DNA of 39,156 bases, taken from contig PBAP01000013.1 of the NCBI GenBank assembly GCA_002716345.1, forward strand, positions 36,435 to 75,590, in the 5' to 3' direction. The stretch's first letter is position 1. Every line of letters starts with the position of its first letter. The position numbers and the translations under genes are program-made. Shown here in pieces: positions 17,148 to 26,789 of the stretch. The DNA comes from Flavobacteriales bacterium (lineage in GTDB: Bacteria; Bacteroidota; Bacteroidia; Flavobacteriales; BACL11). The notes under the pieces were generated by a model that had not been told where the DNA came from, made no database searches, and worked only from the letters and a program-made list of their open reading frames with translations.

Positions 17148-18408
17148 GGATTGATCTTCTTGAATTTATTATTGTAGCAATTGTAGCATCTCCAGTTACA
17201 TTAACAACAGTTCTAAACATATCTAAAATTCTATCTACAGCAAAAATTAAAGCTATACCTGCAGGGTCAATACCTACAGATGACAATACAATTACCAACA
17301 TTACCATTCCAGCACCAGGAACAGCTGCAGCTCCAATTGAGGCTAAAGTCGCCGTTAGTACAATTGTTAACTGTGATGATAAATCTAAATCATAGCCAAA
17401 AGCTTGAGCAATAAAAACAGCTGCAACAGCTTGGTATAGTGATGTTCCGTCCATGTTAATAGTAGCACCAAGAGGTAATACAAAAGAGGAAACTTCTTTG
17501 GAAATGCCCAATTTCTCCTCACATCTTTCCATTGTTACTGGTAACGTAGCGGCTGATGAAGATGTTGAAAAAGCTAACATCTGAGCAGGTGAAATTGAAG
17601 AAAAGAATTTGCTGTAATTTACTTTTGTAAATAGTTTAAGCAGAAATGGATAAAACATAAATATCATTAACAACAGTCCAAGAACAACTGTAAAACAATA
17701 CATACCAAGAGCAACAAAAAGATCACTGCTTGCTCCAAAATCTGAGATCAAAGAGGCCAACAAAGCAAAAACACCATAGGGGGAAAAAAGCATAATAATA
17801 TCAACAATTTTTAAAATAATATCGTTTAAACCTTCAATGAAACCTTTAACGTACTGAGTTTTTTTAGAATCAATTAAAACCATTGAAATCCCAAAAATTA
17901 GTGCAAAAAATATGATCTGAAGCATATTTTTGTTTTCAGAAGCAGAATCAATAATATTTGATGGAACAATGTCAATAATAAACTGTAATGGTCCGCTATC
18001 TTCAACTTTATTAGCATCATTAATTTTAATATTAGCACTTATTTTGTAGGTTTGTTTTAACTCAGAACTTTTTTCCTGCGAAATGGAATTACCTGGAGAA
18101 ATAAGATTAACAAGTACCAGTCCTATTGTAACAGAAAATGCAGTTGATATAAGGTATAACCCAATAGTTTTTGAACCAATGCTTGATAATTTAGATATAT
18201 CTTTTAAACTTGAAACTCCCTTAACAATAGAAACAAAAACTAATGGAATAGCTATTAACTTGAGTAAATTAACAAATATTGTTCCCCAAGGTTTTATCCA
18301 ATAATTTGTGAATTCTATTAATCCAAAATTACTAGCTGTGATTCCAAAAATGGTACCTAAAACCATACCAATTATTATTTTCCAGTGAAGCGCTAAATTC
18401 ATTTTCAT
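17140..18408 (-). CDS. Dicarboxylate/amino acid:cation symporter (DAACS/SDF family)
   Basis: A 422-residue inner-membrane carrier with the glutamate transporter fold. Diagnostic parts are hairpin 1 SSSAATLPVTMERCEEKLG, the TM7 motif LPLGATINMDGTSLY (NMDGT binds sodium) and hairpin 2 ASIGAAAVPGAGMVML. About eight hydrophobic segments surround these. It imports C4-dicarboxylates or acidic/neutral amino acids with sodium or protons; the substrate cannot be told apart by eye. A hydrophilic loop near residues 100-140 (GNSISQEKSSELKQTYKIS) is longer than in GltP. Its start overlaps the aroC stop by 4 bases. Confidence 0.9.
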   Translation of the reverse strand: MKMNLALHWKIIIGMVLGTIFGITASNFGLIEFTNYWIKPWGTIFVNLLKLIAIPLVFVSIVKGVSSLKDISKLSSIGSKTIGLYLISTAFSVTIGLVLVNLISPGNSISQEKSSELKQTYKISANIKINDANKVEDSGPLQFIIDIVPSNIIDSASENKNMLQIIFFALIFGISMVLIDSKKTQYVKGFIEGLNDIILKIVDIIMLFSPYGVFALLASLISDFGASSDLFVALGMYCFTVVLGLLLMIFMFYPFLLKLFTKVNYSKFFSSISPAQMLAFSTSSSAATLPVTMERCEEKLGISKEVSSFVLPLGATINMDGTSLYQAVAAVFIAQAFGYDLDLSSQLTIVLTATLASIGAAAVPGAGMVMLVIVLSSVGIDPAGIALIFAVDRILDMFRTVVNVTGDATIATIINSRRSIHD

Positions 18409-19478
18409 ATTGTTTTTGAATTATTAATAAAAATATAATCTAAAATTACCATTGAGGTCATGCTTTCTACAATGGGTACTGCTCTTGGCACAACACAAGG
18501 GTCATGTTTTCCATCAATTTTAACTTCCTTTCTAATTCCTTCACTGTTTATCATATTTTGTTTGATTTTGATTGAAGATACAGGCTTAAATCCAATAGTA
18601 AAAATTAAATCATTTCCATTGGATATCCCACCTTGAATTCCTCCAGAGTAATTTGTTTTAGTTGTTCCATCAGTTGAAATTATCTCATCATTAACTTCAC
18701 TTCCTAATGAAGCTGAAATATCTTTATCTTGAAATCCTAGTTTAAAAAATTTAGCAGCATTTATTGACATTAATGCATTGGCAAGTTTTGCATTTAGCTT
18801 ATCAAAGACAGGCTCACCTATACCAGGCTTTAATCCTTTAACTACAGTAGTAATCTCACCTCCTACAGAATCACCTTTACTCTTGACCTTCTTTAAAAAA
18901 GAAATAATTTCATCTACTTTACTATTGTCTGGAAATCTTAAAATATTTTTTTCAATAGATTCTTTATCAATGTTGCAGCAGTTCAAATCCAAAGAAAAAT
19001 CATATATTTTAGAAACATAAGAAAAGATTTCAATATTATATTTTCTTAAAATTATTTCTGCGATTGAACCTGCTACAACTCTTGAAATTGTTTCCCTGGC
19101 TGAAGACCTTCCACCTCCTCTGTAATCACGAATATTATATTTCTTTTGGTATGTAAAGTCAGCGTGTGAAGGTCTATAAAAATCTTTATATTTCTTATAA
19201 GTAGAACTATCATATGATTTGTTTTTAACTATGAACGCTAATGGAGTCCCTAGAGTTTTATTTTCAAAAACTCCTGATAATATTTCAAGTTTATCATCTT
19301 CTTTTCTGTCTGTTGTTATATCAGACTGACCCGGCTTTCTTCTATCTAATTTATCTTGGATATAGTCAAAATCAATTTCAATATTTGATGGACATCCATC
19401 AATTACACCTCCAATAACTTTTCCATGTGACTCTCCAAATGACATCAATTTATACAACTTTCCAAAAGAATTTCCCAT
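18405..19478 (-). CDS. aroC: Chorismate synthase
   Basis: A 357-residue flavoenzyme that converts 5-enolpyruvylshikimate-3-phosphate to chorismate using reduced FMN. Motifs seen: FGESHGKVIGGVIDGCP near the N-terminus, LDRRKPGQS, YRPSHADFTYQKKY, RDYRGGGRSSARET and the C-terminal KHDPCVVPRAVPIVESM. All three family signatures are intact and length is typical. It is the first gene of an operon with the symporter and a PorE-like gene. A TATATTTG box ends four bases before the ATG, so the transcript is probably leaderless. Confidence 0.96.
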   Translation of the reverse strand: MGNSFGKLYKLMSFGESHGKVIGGVIDGCPSNIEIDFDYIQDKLDRRKPGQSDITTDRKEDDKLEILSGVFENKTLGTPLAFIVKNKSYDSSTYKKYKDFYRPSHADFTYQKKYNIRDYRGGGRSSARETISRVVAGSIAEIILRKYNIEIFSYVSKIYDFSLDLNCCNIDKESIEKNILRFPDNSKVDEIISFLKKVKSKGDSVGGEITTVVKGLKPGIGEPVFDKLNAKLANALMSINAAKFFKLGFQDKDISASLGSEVNDEIISTDGTTKTNYSGGIQGGISNGNDLIFTIGFKPVSSIKIKQNMINSEGIRKEVKIDGKHDPCVVPRAVPIVESMTSMVILDYIFINNSKTI

Positions 19479-19482
19479 TTAA

Positions 19483-19490
19483 CAAATATA
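19483..19490 (-). promoter_or_regulatory. -7 box of aroC, four bases from the start codon
   Basis: Minus-strand TATATTTG is a perfect TANNTTTG. It is separated from the aroC ATG (19478) by only TTAA. No TTTG at the expected -33 position. The geometry is the same as for trmD and mnmE. Confidence 0.6.
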
Positions 19491-19528
19491 TGAATTATGA
19501 GAATCGTTTTTGTATTTTAGCAAATTCC

Positions 19529-20779
19529 ATGAAAATGATTATTAAAAACATATCAAAAATTGTTCAAGTATGCAGAGGCAATCAAAAATTTATCCAATCT
19601 AAACACTTAGATAGTGTTAACACTATTGATGACGGTTATATTGAAATCGAAGACAGTAAAATTAAAGATTTTGGCAGTATGAAAGATTGGAGAGGTATAG
19701 ATGACTGGAACAACACTGAAATAATTGATGCTGAGGGTGGATGTGTATATCCATCTTTTTGTGATAGTCATACTCATCTTGTATTTTCTGAACCAAGACA
19801 AAATGAGTTTATATTAAGGATTAAAGGGCACAGCTATGAAGAAATTGCAAAAAAAGGAGGGGGTATTCTTAACTCTGCTGAATCTTTGGCAAAAATTAGT
19901 GAAGATGAACTTTATGAAATTAGCTTGCAAAGATTGAACAATGCTGTGAAATTTGGTACTGGAGCAATTGAAATAAAAAGTGGATATGGCTTGAGTTTAA
20001 GTTCAGAAATGAAAATTTTAAGAGTCATTAGAAGGTTAAAAGAAAACACTGAAGTTAAGATAAAATCAACTCTACTTGCTGCTCACGCTGTTCCCAAAAA
20101 ATTCTTGGGCAAAAAAGAAGATTATATCAAATTAATTATTGAAAAAATAATCCCAGCAATATCATATGAAAAGCTCGCTGATTATATCGATGTTTTTTGT
20201 GAGAAAAACTATTTTGACATACATGACACTGATAAGATTCTTAAATGTGGTATTAAATATGGTCTAAAGCCAAAAATTCATGTAAATCAGTTTAATTCTT
20301 TTGGAGGTATTAAAACCGCAATTAAAAATAATGCTATTTCTGTTGATCATTTAGAAGTAACTAATGATCAAGATATTGAATATCTTAAAAAAAGTAATAC
20401 AATAGCAACTCTTCTGCCTAGTTGCTCTTTCTTCTTAAATATTCCCTACGCAAAAGCTAAAAAATTTATTTCTAATAATATAAACATCAATTTAGCATCA
20501 GATTACAATCCAGGGTCAAGCCCCTCTAGTAATATGAATTTTGTTTCTTCTCTTGGATGTATCAAACTTAATCTTACACCAAATCAAGTTATTAATGCAA
20601 CAACTTTAAATGGAGCTTATGCAATGGAAATAAGTGATAGTTTTGGCAGTATTGATATTGGAAAAAAAGCAAACTTTTTCATAACAAAAAAAATACCGTC
20701 TTATGATTATATGCAATATTCTTTTGGAGAAAATTGTATTAAGACGGTAATTTTAAATGGTAAAGTTGTAAAGCAATAG
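19529..20779 (+). CDS. hutI: Imidazolonepropionase
   Basis: A 416-residue amidohydrolase that opens 4-imidazolone-5-propionate to N-formimino-glutamate in histidine degradation. Metal and substrate motifs are CDSHTHLVF (the HxH pair), GAIEIKSGYGLS, AAHAVP, HVNQFNSFGG, SVDHLE and LASDYNPGSSPSSNM. I use ATG 19529 (MKMIIKNISK); the frame is open further upstream, but that part runs over the aroC start and promoter on the other strand and has no family similarity. No other hut genes are in the window. Its stop is one base from the stop of the convergent gene at 20781. Confidence 0.92.
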   Translation: MKMIIKNISKIVQVCRGNQKFIQSKHLDSVNTIDDGYIEIEDSKIKDFGSMKDWRGIDDWNNTEIIDAEGGCVYPSFCDSHTHLVFSEPRQNEFILRIKGHSYEEIAKKGGGILNSAESLAKISEDELYEISLQRLNNAVKFGTGAIEIKSGYGLSLSSEMKILRVIRRLKENTEVKIKSTLLAAHAVPKKFLGKKEDYIKLIIEKIIPAISYEKLADYIDVFCEKNYFDIHDTDKILKCGIKYGLKPKIHVNQFNSFGGIKTAIKNNAISVDHLEVTNDQDIEYLKKSNTIATLLPSCSFFLNIPYAKAKKFISNNININLASDYNPGSSPSSNMNFVSSLGCIKLNLTPNQVINATTLNGAYAMEISDSFGSIDIGKKANFFITKKIPSYDYMQYSFGENCIKTVILNGKVVKQ

Positions 20780-20780
20780 C

Positions 20781-21212
20781 TTATTTGCTCATATAAATAT
20801 AGTGAAGTCTATTGTCATTTTTTAAAGCAACAGTATTTGTGGAAACTATTTGCCATCCAAATTGAGAAGCTCCATAAACTGCTTGAGCTATAGTTTGAGA
20901 CTCTTGCTGAAATTGCTGCATTTTTTCGTATTCATCTTTGGTGTAATTTTGTCCAAATTCGTACTTAACTTTAATATTTGACTCTCTGTAGAGTAATTCT
21001 TTAGTTAACATTTCGTTTAGTGCTTCTCTATTCATGACATCAGAACCCAAATTACTCATCTCATAAAACTCTTCGTCAGAAAAAGAAATTTTTTCAAAAA
21101 TTTTTACAACTAGGTAGTTTTTGTTCGTTGATTTAGTTTTCTTGGATTTTCTTTGGGAATAAGAAGAAAATGAAACAGTTATCAATAAAATTGCAATTAA
21201 TATTTTTTTCAT
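20781..21212 (-). CDS. Small secreted protein of unknown function
   Basis: 143 residues with a clear signal peptide (MKKILIAILLITVSFSSYSQ), then a lysine/threonine-rich linker (RKSKKTKSTNKN) and a compact mixed alpha/beta body (YLVVKIFEKISFSDEEFYEMSN, GQNYTKDEYEKMQQFQQESQ, GWQIVSTNTVALKNDNRLHYIYMSK). The end resembles small DUF4177-like proteins in which a strand GWxIVS is followed by a hydrophobic strand; this is a weak impression. It lies 35 bases downstream of the prohibitin-like gene on the same strand, so probably belongs to the same run of envelope genes. No function is assigned. Confidence 0.6.
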   Translation of the reverse strand: MKKILIAILLITVSFSSYSQRKSKKTKSTNKNYLVVKIFEKISFSDEEFYEMSNLGSDVMNREALNEMLTKELLYRESNIKVKYEFGQNYTKDEYEKMQQFQQESQTIAQAVYGASQFGWQIVSTNTVALKNDNRLHYIYMSK

Positions 21213-21247
21213 ATTTATTATTTTAAGTTTAACGTAATTATTTTAAT

Positions 21248-22069
21248 TTATTGTCCGCTTCCTAAAATAATAGGAAGATCTCCATCACCATTTCCGATAA
21301 CAATAACTTTTGCATTTTGAGATTTTGAGATTTCTTGAGTAGCTTCAACACCTTTCCATCTCAAAAGTTGTGGTGTTATTGTTCTATTTACTATTTTTTG
21401 AAATTCAGCAATACCGTTAGCTTCAATCTTTTTTCTTTCAGCTTCTTTCTGTTCCTTCTGTATTTTAAAGTCATACTCTAATGCTTCCTGCTCTTGCTTT
21501 AACTTTTGCTCAATAGCAGTTCTAAGAGTAAGTGGTAAAGTAACATCTCTAATAAGAATTGCATCAAGTCTTAAATATTTAGTTTCAACCTTAGCTCTAG
21601 TTAAGCTTTCAATTTCATCCTCAATTGCCTCTCTTTTTGTAGAATATAATTCTTCTGGCAAATAATTTCCAATTACCTCTCTTGTTACAGATCTTATTTC
21701 AGGCTTTATGATGCTTTCTAAGTAGTCTTTTCCAATATTATCATGTAAAAATCCAATTTCATTTGGAACAGGGTTATATCTAAATGATAAGTCAATCTTA
21801 ATAGAAAGACCATTTTTTGATAAAACCTCCATTTTTTCAAATGTTTCTTGAATTTTTACGTTGTATATATGCATATCATTCCAAGGAGCAATGATATGAA
21901 AGCCTTGATCTTTTACATTTTCTTTATCAAGACCTCCTGCAAATCTTTTAAATATGACGCCTTTCTCACCTGGTTCAATTGTTACAAACATACTTGAACC
22001 AAACATTACTATAAAGACTAATGAAAAGATTGCAATTACAAATATTTTGGGTAGTTTAGGATTTTCCAT
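21248..22069 (-). CDS. Prohibitin/SPFH-domain membrane protein
   Basis: A 273-residue member of the SPFH (band 7) family, close to prohibitins. One N-terminal membrane segment (FVIAIFSLVFIVMFGSSMF) is followed by VTIEPGEKGVIFKRFAGG, the typical band 7 entry, then DLSFRYNPVPNEIGFLHDNIG, KPEIRSVTREVIGNYLPEELYSTKR and a coiled-coil rich in Glu and Lys (KLKQEQEALEYDFKIQKEQKEAERKK). Such proteins form large ring assemblies in the inner membrane and act as scaffolds or regulators of proteases. It sits 15 bases downstream of the DUF6340-like lipoprotein gene. Confidence 0.9.
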   Translation of the reverse strand: MENPKLPKIFVIAIFSLVFIVMFGSSMFVTIEPGEKGVIFKRFAGGLDKENVKDQGFHIIAPWNDMHIYNVKIQETFEKMEVLSKNGLSIKIDLSFRYNPVPNEIGFLHDNIGKDYLESIIKPEIRSVTREVIGNYLPEELYSTKREAIEDEIESLTRAKVETKYLRLDAILIRDVTLPLTLRTAIEQKLKQEQEALEYDFKIQKEQKEAERKKIEANGIAEFQKIVNRTITPQLLRWKGVEATQEISKSQNAKVIVIGNGDGDLPIILGSGQ

Positions 22070-22084
22070 GTTAATTATTTTTGT

Positions 22085-23113
22085 TTAGTTATTTAATTGA
22101 TTATTTAATTTAATTTGATCTATTTTTCTTCTTTTTAAGGTATTAATATATGATGATGCCCTTTTATCACTTTTTGACAATGCTTTTCTTGCCCAACTTA
22201 GAGCAGTTTCAATACTTCCATTCACTTCTGATGCAAGTGCCATATTAAAGCATGCTTGAGAAGACAGCTTTTGATCGTTACTTTGAGAAAGGTTTTTCCA
22301 AATTTGAATTGCTTGTTCCCACTCATTGATCTTTACATATTCCTTAGCTTTTTTTAAAGATTCATCTTTTCCAGAATAGTATGTTCTGTTCACTGTAATC
22401 CAAATTGGTGAAATTCTCTGAGCATATTGCTCACCAGCGAAAAATCCAGCCTCCTTTATAGCAACATTTTTACTTGGTAACTTCATTTTTGCTGCTTTAG
22501 GGCTTGAACCCCAAACTTTAAATTCTTTTATTTCTTTGTACTTATTTTCATCAACAATAAGTTCGTTTTCTACATCATATATTCTCCAACCAGATTCAAT
22601 TTCAATAATTAAAGTTGCAGGATAAGAAAGTTCCTTAATTTTTACACCTTTTACTTTCTTTACTTTTTCAATTGGTTTCCCTTCAAAAACTCTGCTATCA
22701 GAGTCAAAAGTCTCTAAAACAACTATTGCATCAGCATTGTAAGGTTTAGATATTTTTTTTATTTTTTTTGGGCTTAAGGGTAAAGGGAATTGAGATGTGC
22801 CGGTTCCCTTCAGTTCTAACTCAACATTACTTGAAAGATTATATCTTTCATTTTGAGAAAGTAGATTTATTATTCCCTTTATACAGTAATTAGCCCCATT
22901 TCTATCAGCACCAATATTTTCACCTGATGTGATTCCTTCTAAAATATTATTAGCAAGATTACTTTTTGATGGGGTTGTCCTGTTTGCCAAAACAATATTT
23001 TTAATATTGTTTGAAACTGTTATATCTGCAGGCTTCTGAACATTCACCATTATTGTAGATGTTCCACAAGATGATAAAATTAAAAGCAATAAAAAATAAG
23101 TTAGTTTTTTCAA
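22085..23113 (-). CDS. DUF6340-like lipoprotein
   Basis: A 342-residue lipoprotein with leader MKKLTYFLLLLILSSC (lipobox LSSC, cysteine 16). The start of the mature part, MVNVQKPADITVSNNIKNIVLANRT, and the middle NADAIVVLETFDSDSRV followed by ESGWRIYDVENELIVDE fit the DUF6340 family of Bacteroidota lipoproteins, recalled by pattern. The C-terminus has TPR-like helices (AKEYVKINEWEQAIQIWKNLSQS, ACFNMALASEVNGSIETALSWARKAL). The function of this family is unknown. It starts one base after the stop of the vWA-like membrane protein gene and precedes the prohibitin-like gene. Confidence 0.72.
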   Translation of the reverse strand: MKKLTYFLLLLILSSCGTSTIMVNVQKPADITVSNNIKNIVLANRTTPSKSNLANNILEGITSGENIGADRNGANYCIKGIINLLSQNERYNLSSNVELELKGTGTSQFPLPLSPKKIKKISKPYNADAIVVLETFDSDSRVFEGKPIEKVKKVKGVKIKELSYPATLIIEIESGWRIYDVENELIVDENKYKEIKEFKVWGSSPKAAKMKLPSKNVAIKEAGFFAGEQYAQRISPIWITVNRTYYSGKDESLKKAKEYVKINEWEQAIQIWKNLSQSNDQKLSSQACFNMALASEVNGSIETALSWARKALSKSDKRASSYINTLKRRKIDQIKLNNQLNN

Positions 23114-23114
23114 T

Positions 23115-25145
23115 TTATTTTTTTCCTGAACTTCTTCTAATAAGAATTTCTGTTATGATAAGCATTAACAAAATTAATAAAATCCATTCATTTTTTTTAA
23201 TATCTACCGTATTTACTGATTCAATTTCTGATTCTGATACAAATTTCTTTTTACTAATAAATTCATTGAAGAGTTTAAATTCAGTGTAGTTAAGAAATGT
23301 TCCGTCTGATTTTTCAGATATTTGTTTGAGAAGTCTGTGATTTGCTTGAGCAAATTTATTTTCATAGTCAATATCTTCAACAATAAATGATGAGTTATGA
23401 TAAGAGGAAGTATCTTCACTAAAAACTTTGAATTTGTATTTTCCAATAGATTCTAACTTTAAATTAAGTTGATAATAGTCTTTATTTTTTGTTATCTTTT
23501 TCTTTATTGTGTCTCCAAAGTTGTTAGTACACTCAAAATATAAATCCTCATTATTATCTAACTCAAAATTTTTATTGAATTTTTTTACTCTAAGATTAAA
23601 TTTTGAGTTGATACCTACTATCTTATCATAATCAACAGATATTTTATTTTTTCTGCTTGAAAGAATTAATGATTTACATACATCTAAGATGAATCTATCA
23701 AATTTTAAATAATTTTCATTCGATTTATAATCATACATTCTTTGTCTCCAAAAGTTCTGGGCTAAAATTATACCTTTACTCACACCATCTCTTTCTATTA
23801 AAATTAGAGGATTATCATTTGTGATACCATTTACATTCTGCCTGAAGATTATATCTGGCCTTTTGATACCAGAAATTTTGAGATAATTTGTACTTAGTGA
23901 TGGACCATTTTTAAATTGATTAATTAAATTTCTATCAATTTTAAATGATGAAAAATTAGTATCTAAACTGGGGCTAACCTCAAAAAAATTGTTACCAAAA
24001 TTTAAACTGATGTTATCAAAGAAGTTTTTAAATAAATTTTCTCCGTTATTTGATAAAAAAAGAAGAGGAATCTCTGACTTTTTAATTTTTTCAGAAATTA
24101 ATTTTTCTAAAACTTGAATACCTGAAAACAAAATCAAGTCAGATCCGCTAAATTGAATATTTTCATCAGAGACAGAAAGTATCTTAAAGTCAACATTAAT
24201 ATCAGATTCTAATGATTTTCTAATTGTAATAGCGTCAGGGTGAACATGATCATAGAGCATTAAAATTTTGTACTCGGACTCAATTACATCAATAGTGATA
24301 TCAAAGCTATTGTTTGAAATAATTTTTTCATTTTGAAATGAATCTACTTTAAATTTAAATTGGTTTAAACCTGATGAATCTACCTCAACTTTGTAAATAA
24401 TTTTTTTATAGAAATCATTTTCATTTACCAAAAAGTTAAAAGATTGAATATTTTTACCATTAGAAATAAGTTTTGCATCAAAATTATTTCCCAATAGGTT
24501 ATCTGCACTAACTATTAGCTCTAGTGTAACAATAGAATTTTGAAAAGATACTGGATTATAATTTACATTTTCTATTCTTATATCAGTAATTTGACTCGTA
24601 TCTCCAACTCCAATGCAATGAACTGGAAACATATTTATAGATTCATTATAAATTGGATTCTTTCCTAGATTGATTATGCCATCTGAGATTAAAAGTAAGC
24701 CCTCAACATTTTTTCTTAGATACTTTTTTTTTACAAATTCAAATACTGAATTTATATTGGTCTCTTTACCATTGTAATTTTTAGGAAGTCCATCGTAAAC
24801 CTTATCTGAGAAATGAAAAGTTTTTATATCTACGTTTTTGTTGTGATTTGAAATTAATCCTTTTAATTGATTTCTCAAATCATAATTATTAACAGACTCT
24901 GATGCATCAACAAAAACTAAAAAAATTGGCTTATTTTTTTTGTAAACAAAAGATTTTGAGATTGGCTCTAAAAAAAGTAGTGAAATAAAAAAAAGACTAA
25001 ATAATCTTAACAAAAAGGAAACTAAGTTCTTTTTTAAAATTTTTTTACTATTCTTATCACAATAAAGAAAGTATGAAAGTAAAATTGATAAATTTAAGCA
25101 TAAAATAATCCAATATGATGGATATGATAGTTGAAAAAGAATCAT
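23115..25145 (-). CDS. Membrane protein with vWA-like domain (BatA/aerotolerance-like)
   Basis: A 676-residue protein with N-terminal hydrophobic segments (YWIILCLNLSILLSYFLY and LVSFLLRLFSLFFISLLFL) and one at the very C-terminus (EWILLILLMLIITEILI). Between them, PIFLVFVDASESV carries a DxSxS MIDAS-type motif of a von Willebrand factor A domain, and GLLLISDGIINLG is its second strand. The rest is a long beta-rich periplasmic region. The layout matches Bacteroidota vWA membrane proteins related to BatA and to a glutamine-amidotransferase-like membrane family. It overlaps fabG by one base. The role is unknown; involvement in envelope or metal/chaperone functions is only a guess. Confidence 0.72.
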   Translation of the reverse strand: MILFQLSYPSYWIILCLNLSILLSYFLYCDKNSKKILKKNLVSFLLRLFSLFFISLLFLEPISKSFVYKKNKPIFLVFVDASESVNNYDLRNQLKGLISNHNKNVDIKTFHFSDKVYDGLPKNYNGKETNINSVFEFVKKKYLRKNVEGLLLISDGIINLGKNPIYNESINMFPVHCIGVGDTSQITDIRIENVNYNPVSFQNSIVTLELIVSADNLLGNNFDAKLISNGKNIQSFNFLVNENDFYKKIIYKVEVDSSGLNQFKFKVDSFQNEKIISNNSFDITIDVIESEYKILMLYDHVHPDAITIRKSLESDINVDFKILSVSDENIQFSGSDLILFSGIQVLEKLISEKIKKSEIPLLFLSNNGENLFKNFFDNISLNFGNNFFEVSPSLDTNFSSFKIDRNLINQFKNGPSLSTNYLKISGIKRPDIIFRQNVNGITNDNPLILIERDGVSKGIILAQNFWRQRMYDYKSNENYLKFDRFILDVCKSLILSSRKNKISVDYDKIVGINSKFNLRVKKFNKNFELDNNEDLYFECTNNFGDTIKKKITKNKDYYQLNLKLESIGKYKFKVFSEDTSSYHNSSFIVEDIDYENKFAQANHRLLKQISEKSDGTFLNYTEFKLFNEFISKKKFVSESEIESVNTVDIKKNEWILLILLMLIITEILIRRSSGKK

Positions 25146-25891
25146 TATGTCAACATTCCACCACAGACATTTATTACTTGACCAGTGACATAAGATGATA
25201 AATCTGATGCAAGAAATAATGTAACGTTAGCTACATCATTGGTATTTCCACCTCTTTTAAGCGGTATTGAATCTCTCCATGATTGAACTACATCATCATT
25301 GAGTTGTTCAGTCATTTCGGTCTCAATGAATCCAGGTGCAATACAGTTACATCTAATATTTCTAGAACCCAGCTCTAATGCCATGGATTTTGTAAAACCA
25401 ATCATACCAGCTTTAGATGCTGAATAATTTGATTGACCAGCATTTCCTTTAACACCTACTACAGAACTCATATTTATTATAGATCCTGATCTTTGTTTTA
25501 ACATTGTTCTTAATATAGCTTTTGTGGTGTTGAAAACAGACTTTAAATTGACATCAATTACCCTTTCAAAATCTTCTTCGCTCATTCTCATTAATAAGTT
25601 ATCTATTGTGATACCAGCATTATTAACCAAGACATCAACAGAACCAAAATCATTGACTACATCATCAATTAGCTTTTGAGATTGTTCAAAGCTAGATGCA
25701 TCTGACATGTAAGAAATAACTTTTTGTTTGTGATTTGAGAAGTCTGACTCAATAGATTTTGCTTCTTTAGACTCTCCTATGTAAGAAAATGCAACATTAG
25801 CTCCATTTTCAATAAAAAGTTCAAGTATACTCCTACCGATGCCTCTGCTTGCTCCAGTAATTATGACATTTTTATCTTTTAACAATTTCAT
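25145..25891 (-). CDS. fabG: 3-oxoacyl-[acyl-carrier-protein] reductase
   Basis: A 248-residue short-chain dehydrogenase that reduces 3-oxoacyl-ACP with NADPH in fatty acid elongation. It shows ITGASRGIG (cofactor loop), DVLVNNAGIT, the catalytic Ser in NMSSVVG, the YSASKAG Tyr-Lys pair, and the FabG-type RCNCIAPGFIETEMTE and SYVTGQVINVCGGM ends. Length is exactly typical. It follows sucD after three bases; its stop overlaps the start of the vWA-like gene. Confidence 0.94.
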   Translation of the reverse strand: MKLLKDKNVIITGASRGIGRSILELFIENGANVAFSYIGESKEAKSIESDFSNHKQKVISYMSDASSFEQSQKLIDDVVNDFGSVDVLVNNAGITIDNLLMRMSEEDFERVIDVNLKSVFNTTKAILRTMLKQRSGSIINMSSVVGVKGNAGQSNYSASKAGMIGFTKSMALELGSRNIRCNCIAPGFIETEMTEQLNDDVVQSWRDSIPLKRGGNTNDVANVTLFLASDLSSYVTGQVINVCGGMLT

Positions 25892-25894
25892 ATT

Positions 25895-26773
25895 TTAAGA
25901 ATTTAAATTCATTATTTCAGCAATTTTCTTTCCAATCATTGCAGGAGATTTAACAACATGTATACCACAGTCACTCATAATTTTCATTTTTGCTTGAGCT
26001 GTATCGTCTTTACCTCCGACTATTGCGCCAGCATGCCCCATCGTTCTACCCTTAGGAGCAGTTTGCCCTGCAATAAAGCCTACAACGGGTTTTATATTAT
26101 TTTTTTTAATCCATTTTGCAGCATCAGCTTCTAATTGACCACCAATTTCACCAATCATTACTATTCCACTTGTTTGATCATCATTCATTAGCATTTTTAT
26201 TGCATCAAGAGTAGTTGTCCCAATTATTGGATCGCCTCCTATTCCAATAGCAGTTGAAATACCAAGCCCTGCCATTACAACCTGATCAGCAGCTTCATAT
26301 GTTAATGTACCTGATTTTGATACTATACCAATATTTCCTTTTTTAAATACAAAACCAGGCATGATTCCACATTTTGCTTCATCTGGAGTGATAACTCCAG
26401 GACAATTTGGGCCCACTAAAACTACATTTTTATCTTTAATGTAGTCTTTTACGATGATCATATCTTTAGTTGGAATACCTTCAGTGATACAAATAATCAC
26501 ACAAATATCAGAGTCAGCGGCTTCCATGATAGCATCGGCAGCAAATGCCGGTGGTACAAAAATTATTGATGTATTGGCTCCAGTAATTGAAACAGCTTCA
26601 GAAACAGTATTAAACACAGGCAAATCTAAATGAGTCTGCCCTCCTTTACCTGGCGTGACTCCTCCAACAATATTTGTACCATATTCAATCATTTGAGATG
26701 AATGGAAAGTACCCTCACTTCCAGTAAACCCTTGAACAATAACTTTTGAATCTTTATTTACTAATACACTCAT
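25895..26773 (-). CDS. sucD: Succinyl-CoA synthetase, alpha subunit
   Basis: A 292-residue subunit that binds CoA and carries the phosphohistidine in the TCA cycle enzyme making succinate and ATP/GTP. CoA-binding residues lie in VQGFTGSEGTFHS and GGVTPGKGG; GPNCPGVITPDEAKCGIMPG and KSGTLTYEA are family signatures; GHAGAIVGG contains the active-site His. The beta subunit (sucC) is not adjacent. Transcription begins from a good promoter just upstream, divergent from mnmE. Confidence 0.96.
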   Translation of the reverse strand: MSVLVNKDSKVIVQGFTGSEGTFHSSQMIEYGTNIVGGVTPGKGGQTHLDLPVFNTVSEAVSITGANTSIIFVPPAFAADAIMEAADSDICVIICITEGIPTKDMIIVKDYIKDKNVVLVGPNCPGVITPDEAKCGIMPGFVFKKGNIGIVSKSGTLTYEAADQVVMAGLGISTAIGIGGDPIIGTTTLDAIKMLMNDDQTSGIVMIGEIGGQLEADAAKWIKKNNIKPVVGFIAGQTAPKGRTMGHAGAIVGGKDDTAQAKMKIMSDCGIHVVKSPAMIGKKIAEIMNLNS

Positions 26774-26789
26774 ATTCTAATTTCTATCG

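Noticed and set aside
19427-19528. Upstream extension of hutI
   Set aside because: It covers the aroC start and promoter on the other strand and carries no imidazolonepropionase similarity.
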